Assembly: GCA_023459215.1 (NCBI GenBank)
Contig: JAEWVF010000115.1
Coordinates: 1 to 39,933, forward strand
DNA length: 39,933 bases
Reading direction: 5' to 3'
Source of the DNA: Chloroflexota bacterium
GTDB lineage: Bacteria > Chloroflexota > Anaerolineae > Anaerolineales > Villigracilaceae
Numbering within the stretch: the first letter of the stretch is position 1; each line of letters begins with the position of its first letter. Below the pieces are notes generated by a model. It was not told the DNA's origin and did not search any database. It saw only the letters and a list, made by a program, of their open reading frames with translations. A program made the translations under genes and the position numbers. Positions 8,512-16,415 of this stretch are shown one piece after another.

Positions 8512-8555
8512 CGGAGTTCTCCTGTCGCAATAAATTATAACCAGGAAGAACTCCG
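8512..8555 (-). promoter_or_regulatory. Hairpin enclosing a TATAAT box and the ribosome site of the sulfite-oxidase-like gene
   Basis: On the + strand CGGAGTTCTCCTG (8512-8524) pairs with CAGGAAGAACTCCG (8542-8555) apart from one bulged base. The right-hand transcript arm holds the AGGAG ribosome site. Between the arms, on the minus strand, lies TATAAT (8539-8534). A read-through transcript could hide the ribosome site, whereas one starting at the internal promoter would leave it free. Confidence 0.5.
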
Positions 8556-8589
8556 AAAGAAATTAATTCTTTGTAAGAAAACTGGAGGC

Positions 8590-9459
8590 TCAAGCCTTGC
8601 CCGCGGCCCGCGCCCGCTCCAAAACGTTCTGAGCCGATTTGAGCAGGGGCAGGTCTATCATCTTTCCATCCAGATCATAGGCCCCCGCGCCCCTGGCCTG
8701 GTTCATCTCAAAGGTTTCGACCACCCTTTTGGCGTAAGCAATGGCTTCATCATCGGGGGTAAAGGCTGACTGAACCGGTTCAACCTGAGCCGGGTGAATC
8801 ACCTGTTTGCCGGTATACCCCAGTTGGGCGCCAAAAAGCGCATCGCGGCGAGCCTGCTCTGTGTTGCGGAAATCCACTGTAACAAGGTCAATGGCCTGCA
8901 AGCCATAAGCCGCCGCAGCCGTTACCAGCGCGGAACGGGCATACAGCACTTCCAGCGCTTCGGGGGTGCGGGTGGCGCCAACACTGGCGGAAAAATCTTC
9001 CGCGCCGAAGATGAGGGCATCCAAACGTGGATGGGCCGCCAGTTCTTTGAGATTCAAAATCCCGCGGGCGCTTTCGACCACCAGAATCATGCGGATGGAG
9101 TTCACCGGCCAGCCATGCTTGAGTTCGGCTGCTTCGATTTTTTCGCTGACCCAGGCCACCTGCTCCGGGGTTTCCGCCTTGGGCAGGACGATTCCGTCCG
9201 GGCGATGGGGCAGGACAACCGCCAGGTCATCCGCTTCGAGGCGCGTACCAATCCCGTTAATGCGGGCCAATCTCTCAGATGCGCCAAAATCCAATTCCTG
9301 TAGCGCGCGAGCAATCATCTGACGGGCCTCGGCCTTGCGGTTGGCAGCCGTGCCGTCTTCCATATCCATGCAAACGCTGTCAACGCCCACGGTCAGGGCT
9401 TTGCTGATTTTTTTCCAGTCATCACCGGGCATGTAAAGCAGGGCACGTCGTGAGCACAT
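8590..9459 (-). CDS. HpcH/HpaI aldolase / citrate-lyase-beta-like protein (CoA-ester lyase)
   Basis: A 289-residue TIM-barrel lyase of the CitE/malyl-CoA lyase superfamily, which cleaves or forms C-C bonds in CoA esters such as malyl-CoA or citramalyl-CoA with Mg2+. Visible motifs are MDMEDG (31-36), Arg66 in ARINGIG, the metal ligands Glu129 in VVES and Asp155 in GAED, and GKQVIHPAQV near the C-terminus. Its length and motifs resemble stand-alone CitE or CLYBL proteins rather than the citrate lyase complex, whose alpha and gamma subunits are absent. The ATG lies three bases after the kinase stop, so translation is probably coupled. The true substrate cannot be assigned from sequence. Confidence 0.82.
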   Translation of the reverse strand: MCSRRALLYMPGDDWKKISKALTVGVDSVCMDMEDGTAANRKAEARQMIARALQELDFGASERLARINGIGTRLEADDLAVVLPHRPDGIVLPKAETPEQVAWVSEKIEAAELKHGWPVNSIRMILVVESARGILNLKELAAHPRLDALIFGAEDFSASVGATRTPEALEVLYARSALVTAAAAYGLQAIDLVTVDFRNTEQARRDALFGAQLGYTGKQVIHPAQVEPVQSAFTPDDEAIAYAKRVVETFEMNQARGAGAYDLDGKMIDLPLLKSAQNVLERARAAGKA

Positions 9460-9462
9460 AGG

Positions 9463-11607
9463 TTAAGGTTGAACCACCGGACGCAGTGCTGGCTGAGGCG
9501 CTTCCTTGGTATTTTTGTAGAAATCAGGCGGAAGCGGGATCGGCTCGTAGACAGCACCGGTTCCAAGGGATGAGTAAGGAACGTAGTAGAAATGAGTCTG
9601 GGCCTCGAAACCCTGCTCAATATCCTGGAAGGCAAAGAAGATATAACTTCGGTCCGGACTCCACAGCGGATCTCGATAGCAACAGCGCCCATTGATCGGG
9701 TTAATCATGTTGTTTTTGCGCAGTTCCATGTTGTATTCGTGCAAATCGCCCCAGCCCTGGTTGCGGATGGCGGTGTTGTACAGGAACAGGAAATCGCCAT
9801 CCCAATCGTAGCCGGGAATGGCCGGGTTGCTGCCATAGCCCTTGGGCGTAAAGAATGATCCGGGGAATTCATTGATTAAGCGCAAGGCATCAGCGCGGCA
9901 GGAACTGATGTCCACCACATGGATCAAATCCACCGAGCGCGTATCACCGGGGAGTACGCCGGCATACAACCAGGCCACACTTTTGCTATCGGTCGACCAG
10001 CGGAACTCGCGCGCAGCCATGGCCGCTTGCGTCCCGGCGGTATAGCTGATGCAGCCTTTCAGGTTGACAAAACCCTGCTCGCTGCGCACCTGGCGAATGG
10101 CATCCAGGTCAAAAGGCACGATAAAAATCTTGCGATTGAAGGAAATCGCCACCTGCTTGGCATCCGGCGAAATGCGGAAGGCATCCAGCAGGGAGGATGA
10201 AGAAAACGCAGCCAGGACATCCACGCGGCCGCTTTCGGCTTCAACCAGTTGGATATTTTTGCCGGCGATGTAAACCAGGGTCTTGTTGTCCGGCAGCCAC
10301 TGCAAATCTGACTTCGGGACGCCATCGTTGGTCAGGGCGCGCAAATCGGAGCCGTCCAGGTTTATCACCCAAACCTCGTTGTTGGCAACGAAAGCCAGCA
10401 TATCGGCGCCGCCAATACCCTGGGCAACCGGCTCCGGGGAGGCCGTGGGCGTGGCAGGTTCGGGGGTGGGGGATGGAGGTGCGCTTGTCTCAGTCGGTTC
10501 GTCGGCTACCGGCGCGGGCTGGGTGGCAGTCGGCGGCTCGGGCGTTGGCGCAAGCGTCGCCGTTGCAGCCGGCGCGAAGGGGAATCCGCCGCCAAGGAAG
10601 AAAAAGCCGCCCGCGCCCAAAATAACCAGTAAAACCAGCAGACCACCCGCAGCCAATATCCCAAACGGGAACGGTTTGGCGGCAGGATGAGCCGAAACCC
10701 GGGTTGCATCTGCCGGAGATGCCATTTGACGGGTCTTCTCAGCGCTTTTCTGGGTTTGGCCGGCCGGCGCAGATGTAAATGTGGGCGATTCGCCGCGAGC
10801 CACAGCCATCAATTCACTGGCAAATTCTTTTGCCGTGGCGTAACGCTCGTCGCGATTTTTGGCCATTGCCTTTTCGATCACCTTTTCCAGGTCTGAAGGC
10901 AGGTTCGGGTTAACATCCAAGATGTGCGGCACAGGGTCGGTAATATGTTTCACAACCACCGCCATGGGCGTATCCGCTTCATAGGGCTGGCGGCCGGTCA
11001 ACATCTCGAAAACAATCACGCCGAGCGCGTAAATATCGCTGCGCCCATCGACTTTATCTCCCTGGGCCTGTTCGGGACTCATGTAGGCTGGGGTGCCGAC
11101 GATGCCGCCGCCGGTTACAGTCGCGGAGCCTTGGGATTGGGCAATCTTGGCAATCCCGAAATCGGAAACATACGGCTCGCCGATATGGTCAAACAAAATA
11201 TTGCCAGGCTTCAAATCGCGGTGGACAATCCCTTTGGCGTGGGCTTCATCCAGGGCGCTGGCCAGGCGGTCAATGATGCGGGCTGTCTCGTTGATGGAAA
11301 GTGAACTGGCATGAATCCGCTCCGAAAGCGAACCGCCGACCATGTAGCGCATCACAAAATACGGCTGGCCGTCTTCCTCGCCAACATCATACACCGGGAC
11401 AATCGCCGGGTGCTCGAGCGAAGCCACGGTTTTGGCTTCGCGCTCGAAGCGGACGCGAAACTGCGGGTCATGCAGCATTTCGCGCGGCAAAACTTTCACC
11501 GCCACTTCGCGCTCGAAACGCGGGTCATAGGCTTTGTAGACAGTCGCCATGCCGCCGCGACCCAGTTCCGATTTGACTTCGTAACGACCGATGTTTTCAG
11601 GTTTCAT
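9463..11607 (-). CDS. Membrane Ser/Thr protein kinase with extracellular TolB-like beta-propeller
   Basis: A 714-residue Hanks-type kinase. The cytoplasmic kinase domain (about 8-265) has the G-loop GRGGMA (16-21), Lys38 in VAVKV, HRDLKPGN with Asp131, DFG (149-151) and GTPAYMSPEQ, so it looks active. A juxtamembrane linker leads to one transmembrane helix (about 314-338), a Pro/Thr-rich spacer (about 345-400) and an extracellular region of TolB/WD40-like repeats (for example NEVWVINLDGSDLRAL). This replaces the PASTA repeats of PknB. The ATG at 11607 is used; the upstream in-frame TTG adds only seven non-family residues. It is the first gene of a minus-strand run with the CoA-ester lyase and the molybdoprotein. 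The sensed ligand is unknown. Confidence 0.9.
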   Translation of the reverse strand: MKPENIGRYEVKSELGRGGMATVYKAYDPRFEREVAVKVLPREMLHDPQFRVRFEREAKTVASLEHPAIVPVYDVGEEDGQPYFVMRYMVGGSLSERIHASSLSINETARIIDRLASALDEAHAKGIVHRDLKPGNILFDHIGEPYVSDFGIAKIAQSQGSATVTGGGIVGTPAYMSPEQAQGDKVDGRSDIYALGVIVFEMLTGRQPYEADTPMAVVVKHITDPVPHILDVNPNLPSDLEKVIEKAMAKNRDERYATAKEFASELMAVARGESPTFTSAPAGQTQKSAEKTRQMASPADATRVSAHPAAKPFPFGILAAGGLLVLLVILGAGGFFFLGGGFPFAPAATATLAPTPEPPTATQPAPVADEPTETSAPPSPTPEPATPTASPEPVAQGIGGADMLAFVANNEVWVINLDGSDLRALTNDGVPKSDLQWLPDNKTLVYIAGKNIQLVEAESGRVDVLAAFSSSSLLDAFRISPDAKQVAISFNRKIFIVPFDLDAIRQVRSEQGFVNLKGCISYTAGTQAAMAAREFRWSTDSKSVAWLYAGVLPGDTRSVDLIHVVDISSCRADALRLINEFPGSFFTPKGYGSNPAIPGYDWDGDFLFLYNTAIRNQGWGDLHEYNMELRKNNMINPINGRCCYRDPLWSPDRSYIFFAFQDIEQGFEAQTHFYYVPYSSLGTGAVYEPIPLPPDFYKNTKEAPQPALRPVVQP

Positions 11608-11774
11608 ACAGAAAAATCCCGGGAACAAAAATCTGCGCCAAGAATGAAAGGCGGGTTCTTAAAAAGTATACAGCCAAAACAAGGCGAAGGTGATTACAAA
11701 TTCTTCATTTACTGCCAGCCAAATTCCACCTGACCTTGTCCAGTATACCGAGTATGAGAGCGAATCGCAAGCAC

Positions 11775-11803
11775 TTGTAGCCCAATCTCAACGATGCTAT
11801 AAT
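11775..11803 (+). promoter_or_regulatory. Promoter of tRNA-Arg
   Basis: TTGTAG (11775-11780) and a perfect TATAAT (11798-11803) are 17 bases apart, with the tRNA starting ten bases after the -10. The rest of the gap 11608-11774 holds the kinase upstream region with no gene I can support. Confidence 0.7.
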
Positions 11804-11812
11804 TTTTATCGC

Positions 11813-11884
11813 GCCCTGGTAGTTCAGTGGATAGAACAAGGCACTCCTAAGGCTTAGACGTGGGTTCGATTCCCGCCCGGGGCA
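11813..11884 (+). tRNA. tRNA-Arg (anticodon CCT)
   Basis: A 72-base cloverleaf can be folded by eye. The acceptor stem is GCCCTGG (11813-11819) with CCGGGGC (11877-11883). The D stem is GTTC/GAAC. The anticodon loop CTCCTAA carries CCT, which reads AGG codons, and the T arm contains GGTTCGATTCC. The anticodon stem AGGCA/GGCTT has an A-G mismatch next to the loop and one G-U pair. CCA is not encoded and must be added after transcription. The gene stands alone with its own promoter and terminator. Confidence 0.93.
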
Positions 11885-11892
11885 CAAAAAGC

Positions 11893-11930
11893 AACCGCCG
11901 CATTCAAACAATGCGGCGGTTTTCTTGTTT
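11893..11930 (+). terminator. Terminator of tRNA-Arg
   Basis: AACCGCCGCATT (11893-11904) pairs with AATGCGGCGGTT (11910-11921) around a 5-base loop, followed by TTTCTTGTTT. It lies just before the convergent stop of the AIM24 gene at 11936. Confidence 0.9.
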
Positions 11931-11935
11931 GCCGA

Positions 11936-12619
11936 CTAATTGCTACTGGAAGGCGGTTTTGGCAATTGCGGGATGATCCAGTTAATCAGCGCTTTGGGCG
12001 AGCGGGTCTGAATGTAAACCTTGCCCGGCCCGGTCATCTCAATCACCAGCCCCTCGCCACTCAAGAGTGTGGATTTCAATCCGCCAGCCGGACGGGTCAT
12101 TACGTTGATGCTGGCGTCGAACGCCACCAGGTGGGTCGTATCGACAATATACTTTTCGCCGTCTTTCAGGCTGCGTTCAAAAATCGCCCCGTACGAGGAA
12201 AGCAGCAACTTGCCCTGCCCGCTGGCTTCAAGCATCGAAACGCCCTCAGCCGCCATGAACGCCTTCATGCTGACCTTGCCATTCAGGTCGACACCGGTCT
12301 CGGAGGCCATGTATGAACCAGCTTGCACCATCAAACGGTTCTCTTTCAGTTCAACCACAAGAATATCTCCGGGCAATTCGGGGGCCAGGGTCACTTCGCC
12401 ACCCTCCGGGCCAGCCTGGAAGAAATTCTGGAAGAACGATTCGCCGCCCAACAAGGCGCGCCCTAGCGATTTGAACAAACCGCCCTCGGCTTTGGTTTCA
12501 ATGGCCACCGAGGCCGACATGCTGACCATTGCGCCCGCCTCCGCGCGGATACGTTCATTGGCCGCCAGCTTGACCACTGCCAGGGAATAAGAGGGGCGAT
12601 ATTGCAGGTCAATTTCCAT
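11936..12619 (-). CDS. AIM24/TIGR00266 family protein
   Basis: A 227-residue all-beta protein of the AIM24 (DUF124, TIGR00266) family, widespread in bacteria and also found in mitochondria, with no firmly known activity. The family pattern is visible: an early AEAGAMVSMS segment, repeated beta-strand units, and a C-terminal GEGLVIEMTGPGKVYIQTRSP stretch. The ATG at 12619 has AAGGAG at good spacing. It lies 16 bases after folK and is the last gene of the thiolase-folK-AIM24 operon. No signal peptide is seen, so it is probably cytoplasmic or peripheral to the membrane. Confidence 0.87.
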   Translation of the reverse strand: MEIDLQYRPSYSLAVVKLAANERIRAEAGAMVSMSASVAIETKAEGGLFKSLGRALLGGESFFQNFFQAGPEGGEVTLAPELPGDILVVELKENRLMVQAGSYMASETGVDLNGKVSMKAFMAAEGVSMLEASGQGKLLLSSYGAIFERSLKDGEKYIVDTTHLVAFDASINVMTRPAGGLKSTLLSGEGLVIEMTGPGKVYIQTRSPKALINWIIPQLPKPPSSSN

Positions 12620-12635
12620 AAGCTCTCCTTGTACA

Positions 12636-13118
12636 TTAAGAATATTTGGTAATCCCAGTTAAATTGATACCCATCAACAAATGCAAAACCGTTTCACCCA
12701 AAACCGGGTGCAGGTGCTCGGGGGCAACGTCCGCCAGCGGCACAAGCACAAAAGCGCGCTCATGCAAACGCGGATGCGGAATGACCAGCGGCGGGGTATC
12801 CAAAACCAGTTCATCGTAAAACAGGATGTCGAGGTCGATCAGGCGCGGCCCGTTACGAAAGGTTGTCTCGCGTCCCATCTCCCTCTCGATATTTTTGAGA
12901 AAAACCAGCAGCGCATCCGGCTCCAGGCTGGTTTTGGCCGCAACCACCATGTTCAGGAAGGCGGGCTGGTCGGCATAACCCCACGGCTCGGTTTCATACA
13001 CGCTCGATTGTCTTTCAATGACAACCTGCTGCGCCAACCGTTGCAGCACAGCCTGCAAATTGGACAGCCGGTCGCCAAGGTTGCTGCCCAGGGCAATATA
13101 GACCAGGTGCTCACTCAT
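12636..13118 (-). CDS. folK: 2-amino-4-hydroxy-6-hydroxymethyldihydropteridine pyrophosphokinase
   Basis: A 160-residue HPPK, which transfers pyrophosphate from ATP to 6-hydroxymethyl-7,8-dihydropterin in folate synthesis. Signature motifs are ALGSNLGDR (9-17), ETEPWG (42-47), and RNGPRLIDLDIL (88-99) with the Mg2+ ligands Asp95 and Asp97. The ATG at 13118 overlaps the thiolase stop as ATGA, so the two genes are translationally coupled; the longer frame from 13163 would run back into thiolase. The usual partners folB and folP are not in the window. Length and motifs are standard, and activity is expected. Confidence 0.95.
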   Translation of the reverse strand: MSEHLVYIALGSNLGDRLSNLQAVLQRLAQQVVIERQSSVYETEPWGYADQPAFLNMVVAAKTSLEPDALLVFLKNIEREMGRETTFRNGPRLIDLDILFYDELVLDTPPLVIPHPRLHERAFVLVPLADVAPEHLHPVLGETVLHLLMGINLTGITKYS

Positions 13119-14251
13119 ACGCGCTCGATAATGGTCGCCGTCGCCTGGCCATGGCCAATGCACATGGTTTGCAAGCCATAGCGCGCCTTGCGGCGTTCCA
13201 GTTCATAAACCAGTTTGGTCATCAAAATGGCCCCGCTCGCGCCCAGCGGATGCCCGTGGGCGATTGCCCCGCCGTTCGGGTTGACCCGGCTCATCTCCGG
13301 GTGAATCTCGCGCGCCCAGGCCAGCACCACCGAGGCAAAAGCCTCGTTAATCTCAAACACATCGATTTCATCCAAGGAAAGGCCAGCGCGCTGCAACGCC
13401 ATCCGCGTGGCAGGGATCGGGCCGGTCAGCATCAGGGTCGGGTCTGAACCGGTCACCACTCGCGTATCGATGCGCGCCAGCGGACTAAGATTCAGCCGCC
13501 CGACCGCCTTTTCCGAAGCCAGCACCAGGGCCGCCGCGCCGTCGCTGATTTGTGAAGAATTCCCGGCAGTGATGACCCCGGTCTCGCGAAAAACCGGCTT
13601 GAGACGAGCCATCTTCTCGCGGTCGAAATTACGGCGCACGCCCTGATCGGTTGAAAACAGGCTTCCATCCGGCAGGGGCAGGGACAAAATCTGCTCGTTC
13701 AGGCGGCCGGCGGCAATGGCCGCCGAGGCGCGCTGATGGCTTTGGGCGGCGAAATCGTCCAGTTCGTCGCGAGTCAGTCCCCAGGTTTCCGCAATCCGCT
13801 CGGCGCTCTCACCCTGGTGCAAAAGGGCATGGCCAACCTCCGGCCAGGGAACCGGATAATCTGCACCGAGAGGCTGGTGCGACATCATCTCGCTGCCGCC
13901 GGCCAGCAAAATCTCGGCGTCGCCGGCCAGGATGGCCTGGGCTGCGAAATGAATGGCCTGCTGGCCCGAACCGCACATGCGGTTGATTGAAACGCCGCCA
14001 ACGCTGACAGGAAAACCCGCTTTCAGGGCGGCCAGACGCGCCAGGTTGCCGCCCTGGTCGCCCAGCGGCGTGGCAAGCCCCCAGAGAACATCCTCGATTC
14101 GCCCGGCATCCACAGCGGCGCGTTCGACAGCCTCCCGCATCACCGCGGCTGCCAGCTCAACCGGCTGGTAAGAGAACAAAGCGCCGTTCGGCTTGCCAAT
14201 TGCGATGGCAGTTCGCACTGCCGAAACAATGAACACATCAGATGCGGGCAT
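13115..14251 (-). CDS. Thiolase (acetyl-CoA C-acyltransferase family)
   Basis: A 378-residue thiolase that either condenses acyl-CoA with acetyl-CoA or cleaves 3-ketoacyl-CoA. The nucleophile Cys93 lies in NRMCGSG, the catalytic His334 in GHPLGASG, and the second Cys364 in TMCIGHGQA. In most thiolases this last motif reads CxGGG; here the second Gly is His. The protein is slightly shorter than the usual 390 residues. The start at 14251 has GAAGGA upstream. It is the first gene of the minus-strand operon with folK and AIM24 and is divergent from coaBC. Whether it serves fatty-acid breakdown or acetoacetyl-CoA formation cannot be decided here. Confidence 0.92.
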   Translation of the reverse strand: MPASDVFIVSAVRTAIAIGKPNGALFSYQPVELAAAVMREAVERAAVDAGRIEDVLWGLATPLGDQGGNLARLAALKAGFPVSVGGVSINRMCGSGQQAIHFAAQAILAGDAEILLAGGSEMMSHQPLGADYPVPWPEVGHALLHQGESAERIAETWGLTRDELDDFAAQSHQRASAAIAAGRLNEQILSLPLPDGSLFSTDQGVRRNFDREKMARLKPVFRETGVITAGNSSQISDGAAALVLASEKAVGRLNLSPLARIDTRVVTGSDPTLMLTGPIPATRMALQRAGLSLDEIDVFEINEAFASVVLAWAREIHPEMSRVNPNGGAIAHGHPLGASGAILMTKLVYELERRKARYGLQTMCIGHGQATATIIERV

Positions 14252-14326
14252 GGTTTTTCCTTCTAGAAAATTCCGGAGTTATCTCAATTGTAACGTATGC
14301 ACAACTCCCGCGCGCCCTGGGCGGGG

Positions 14327-14332
14327 TATAAT
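14327..14332 (+). promoter_or_regulatory. -10 box of coaBC, directly before the start codon
   Basis: A perfect TATAAT ends nine bases before the ATG at 14342. No Shine-Dalgarno sequence fits in between and no good -35 is seen at 16-18 bases. The transcript is likely leaderless. Confidence 0.6.
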
Positions 14333-14341
14333 TGCGCCATT

Positions 14342-15556
14342 ATGTCCATCTTTTCTGGAAAACGCATCATTCTGGGCGTGACCGGTTCGATTGCAGCCTA
14401 CAAAGCGGCCGACCTCGCGTCCAAATTGACCCAGGCGGGAGCACAAGTCGAGACCGTTTTCAGCCCCGGCGCCGAAAAATTCATCACACCGCTGACTTTC
14501 CAATCGGTGACTGGCCGCAAGGCATTCACGGACGCTGAACTATGGGGGGGCGAGGCGCATGTCCTGCACGTCGGACTGGGACACGCCGCCGATCTTTTGG
14601 TCATCGCCCCTTGCACGGCCAACACGCTGGCAAAATTGGCCCACGGACAGGCCGATAACCTGCTGACCGTCACCGCCCTGGCGGCTGAATGCCCGATTCT
14701 GATTGCGCCGGCCATGGATGGCGGCATGTTCGCCCATCCGGCCACCCAGGAAAACGTGCGCATCTTGAGCGAACGCGGTGTGACCTTCGTCGGGCCGGCT
14801 CCCGGCCACCTGGCCTCCGGCCTGGTTGGGGTGGGACGCATGTCGGAGCCGCTCGAAATCCTGGGCATGGCCCGCATCACGCTTGGACGAAAGCTGGGGC
14901 CGCTGCGCGACAAGCGCCTGGTCATCACTGCCGGAGGCTCGCAGGAGCCAATCGACCCGGTAAGGGTCATCAGTAACCGCTCAAGCGGCAAACAGGGGTA
15001 TGCCCTGGCCCAATCGGCGCTGGAGATGGGCGCAGAAGTGACCCTGATCAGCCACCCAACCGCCCTGGCGGCCCCAGTCGGCGCAGAGACGGTGCGGGTG
15101 GAAACCGTCCAGCAAATGCTGGAGGCCGTCCTGAACGCGGTTCAGGATGCCGACGGACTGGTGATGGCCGCCGCTGTGGCCGATTTCCGGGTCAAAAACG
15201 TTGCCGGGAACAAGCTCAAGAAGCGGGACGGCATTCCGCAGATCGAGTTGGAGGCCGCGCCAGACATCCTGGCAACGGTAGCCAGCCAAAGGGGTCATGC
15301 GCCGCGGCTGAAAGTTGTGGTAGGATTCGCAGCAGAAAGCCGCGACCTGCTTGAGAACGCACAAGCCAAACTGGCCTCCAAAAAATTGGATTTTATCGCC
15401 GCAAACGATATTTCAGCCGGTGACGCCGGGTTTGCGGTGGAGACAAACCGAGTTACCCTGCTATATGCTGATGGGCGGCGCGAAGAATTGCCCCTTTTGA
15501 GTAAAAGCGAAGTTGCTGACCATATCCTGACCCGCGTGGCTGAGATTTTGGAGTAG
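14342..15556 (+). CDS. coaBC: Bifunctional phosphopantothenoylcysteine decarboxylase / phosphopantothenate-cysteine ligase
   Basis: A 404-residue CoA-biosynthesis enzyme. The N-terminal flavoprotein half (about 1-180) decarboxylates phosphopantothenoylcysteine: GVTGSIAAYKA (12-22) binds FMN and His76 is the conserved active-site His. The C-terminal half (about 186-404) is the CTP-dependent ligase, with TAGGSQEPIDPVR, SSGKQGYALA, AAAVADFRVK and KKRDG. The key Asn of the PxMN clamp is Asp126 here (APAMDGGMF), and the catalytic Cys is Ser159 (HLASGLVGVGRM). The start at 14342 follows the family and the promoter; the frame from 14297 would begin before the -10 box. A phosphatase gene follows after five bases. 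Confidence 0.95.
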   Translation: MSIFSGKRIILGVTGSIAAYKAADLASKLTQAGAQVETVFSPGAEKFITPLTFQSVTGRKAFTDAELWGGEAHVLHVGLGHAADLLVIAPCTANTLAKLAHGQADNLLTVTALAAECPILIAPAMDGGMFAHPATQENVRILSERGVTFVGPAPGHLASGLVGVGRMSEPLEILGMARITLGRKLGPLRDKRLVITAGGSQEPIDPVRVISNRSSGKQGYALAQSALEMGAEVTLISHPTALAAPVGAETVRVETVQQMLEAVLNAVQDADGLVMAAAVADFRVKNVAGNKLKKRDGIPQIELEAAPDILATVASQRGHAPRLKVVVGFAAESRDLLENAQAKLASKKLDFIAANDISAGDAGFAVETNRVTLLYADGRREELPLLSKSEVADHILTRVAEILE

Positions 15557-15561
15557 TTTTC

Positions 15562-16293
15562 ATGCGTATCCTGGTAATTTCTGACCTTCATGCAAACATT
15601 ACAGCACTTGAAGCCGTACTGGCTGATGCGGGACAAGTGGATGCAACCTGGTGCCTGGGCGATATTGTCGGCTACGGGCCTGACCCGAACGATACGGTTG
15701 AACTCGTCCGAACCATCCCCAACCTGACCTGCGTGCTGGGCAACCACGATGTGGCTGTGCTGGGTCAGATGGATGATGCGGTTTTCAATACCGAAGCGCG
15801 CCGCTCCCTGCTCTGGCAGAAAAAGCAGCTCTCAGACGGCAACAAAGGTTACCTGGAAAACCTGCCCCAGAATGCCATCGTTTCAGGGGATGTGACCATG
15901 GCCCACGGCAGCCCGCGCGACCCGGTTTGGGAATACATCCTGAACACGCTGGTAGCGCGTCTGAATTTCCAAAGTTTCACCACAACCTACTGCTTCGTCG
16001 GCCATTCCCACATCCAGTGCATGTTCCAACTGGATTTGAACAAGGATCGGGTTTCGCTCGAGATTCCGAAAGTCGGCGAGAGCCTTTCACTGATTCCGCG
16101 CGCCATCCTGAACCCCGGCTCGGTCGGCCAGCCGCGCGACCGCGACCCGCGCGCCGCCTACGCCATTTTTGACCCCGAGGCCGGCTCCTGGGAAGCGCGG
16201 CGAGTGGCCTACGACATCCCCTCCGTGCAAAAACGGATCCGCCAGGCAGGTTTGCCCGAAAAACATGCAGCCCGGCTGGCCGAGGGCTGGTAA
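15562..16293 (+). CDS. Metallophosphoesterase (YfcE/MJ0936-like)
   Basis: A 243-residue calcineurin-like metallophosphoesterase. Metal-binding motifs appear in order: SDLHAN (7-12), GDIVGYGP (33-40), GNHD (60-63) and GHSH late in the chain, with NPGSVGQPRD near the C-terminus. This is the YfcE/MJ0936-like cytoplasmic phosphodiesterase group, whose physiological substrates are mostly unknown. It starts five bases after coaBC and probably shares its transcript. A CoA-related role is possible from context but not shown. A strong terminator follows. Confidence 0.88.
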   Translation: MRILVISDLHANITALEAVLADAGQVDATWCLGDIVGYGPDPNDTVELVRTIPNLTCVLGNHDVAVLGQMDDAVFNTEARRSLLWQKKQLSDGNKGYLENLPQNAIVSGDVTMAHGSPRDPVWEYILNTLVARLNFQSFTTTYCFVGHSHIQCMFQLDLNKDRVSLEIPKVGESLSLIPRAILNPGSVGQPRDRDPRAAYAIFDPEAGSWEARRVAYDIPSVQKRIRQAGLPEKHAARLAEGW

Positions 16294-16304
16294 CACAAAC
16301 GCAA

Positions 16305-16337
16305 AAACCCTAAAGGCGGCGCCTTTAGGGTTTCTTC
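16305..16337 (+). terminator. Terminator after coaBC-phosphoesterase
   Basis: AAACCCTAAAGGC (16305-16317) pairs with GCCTTTAGGGTTT (16321-16333) around a 3-base loop, followed by CTTCATT. Confidence 0.85.
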
Positions 16338-16415
16338 ATTAATCTGGAACCAAAGTCGGACCCGGGGCGTCCATTGGGAAGAAATCAATCCCCAATTTCT
16401 CCAAAGGAGGAGAAT

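Noticed and set aside
11608..11628. Longer kinase start at TTG 11628
   Set aside because: It adds seven residues outside the family pattern, and no ribosome site favours it over the ATG at 11607.
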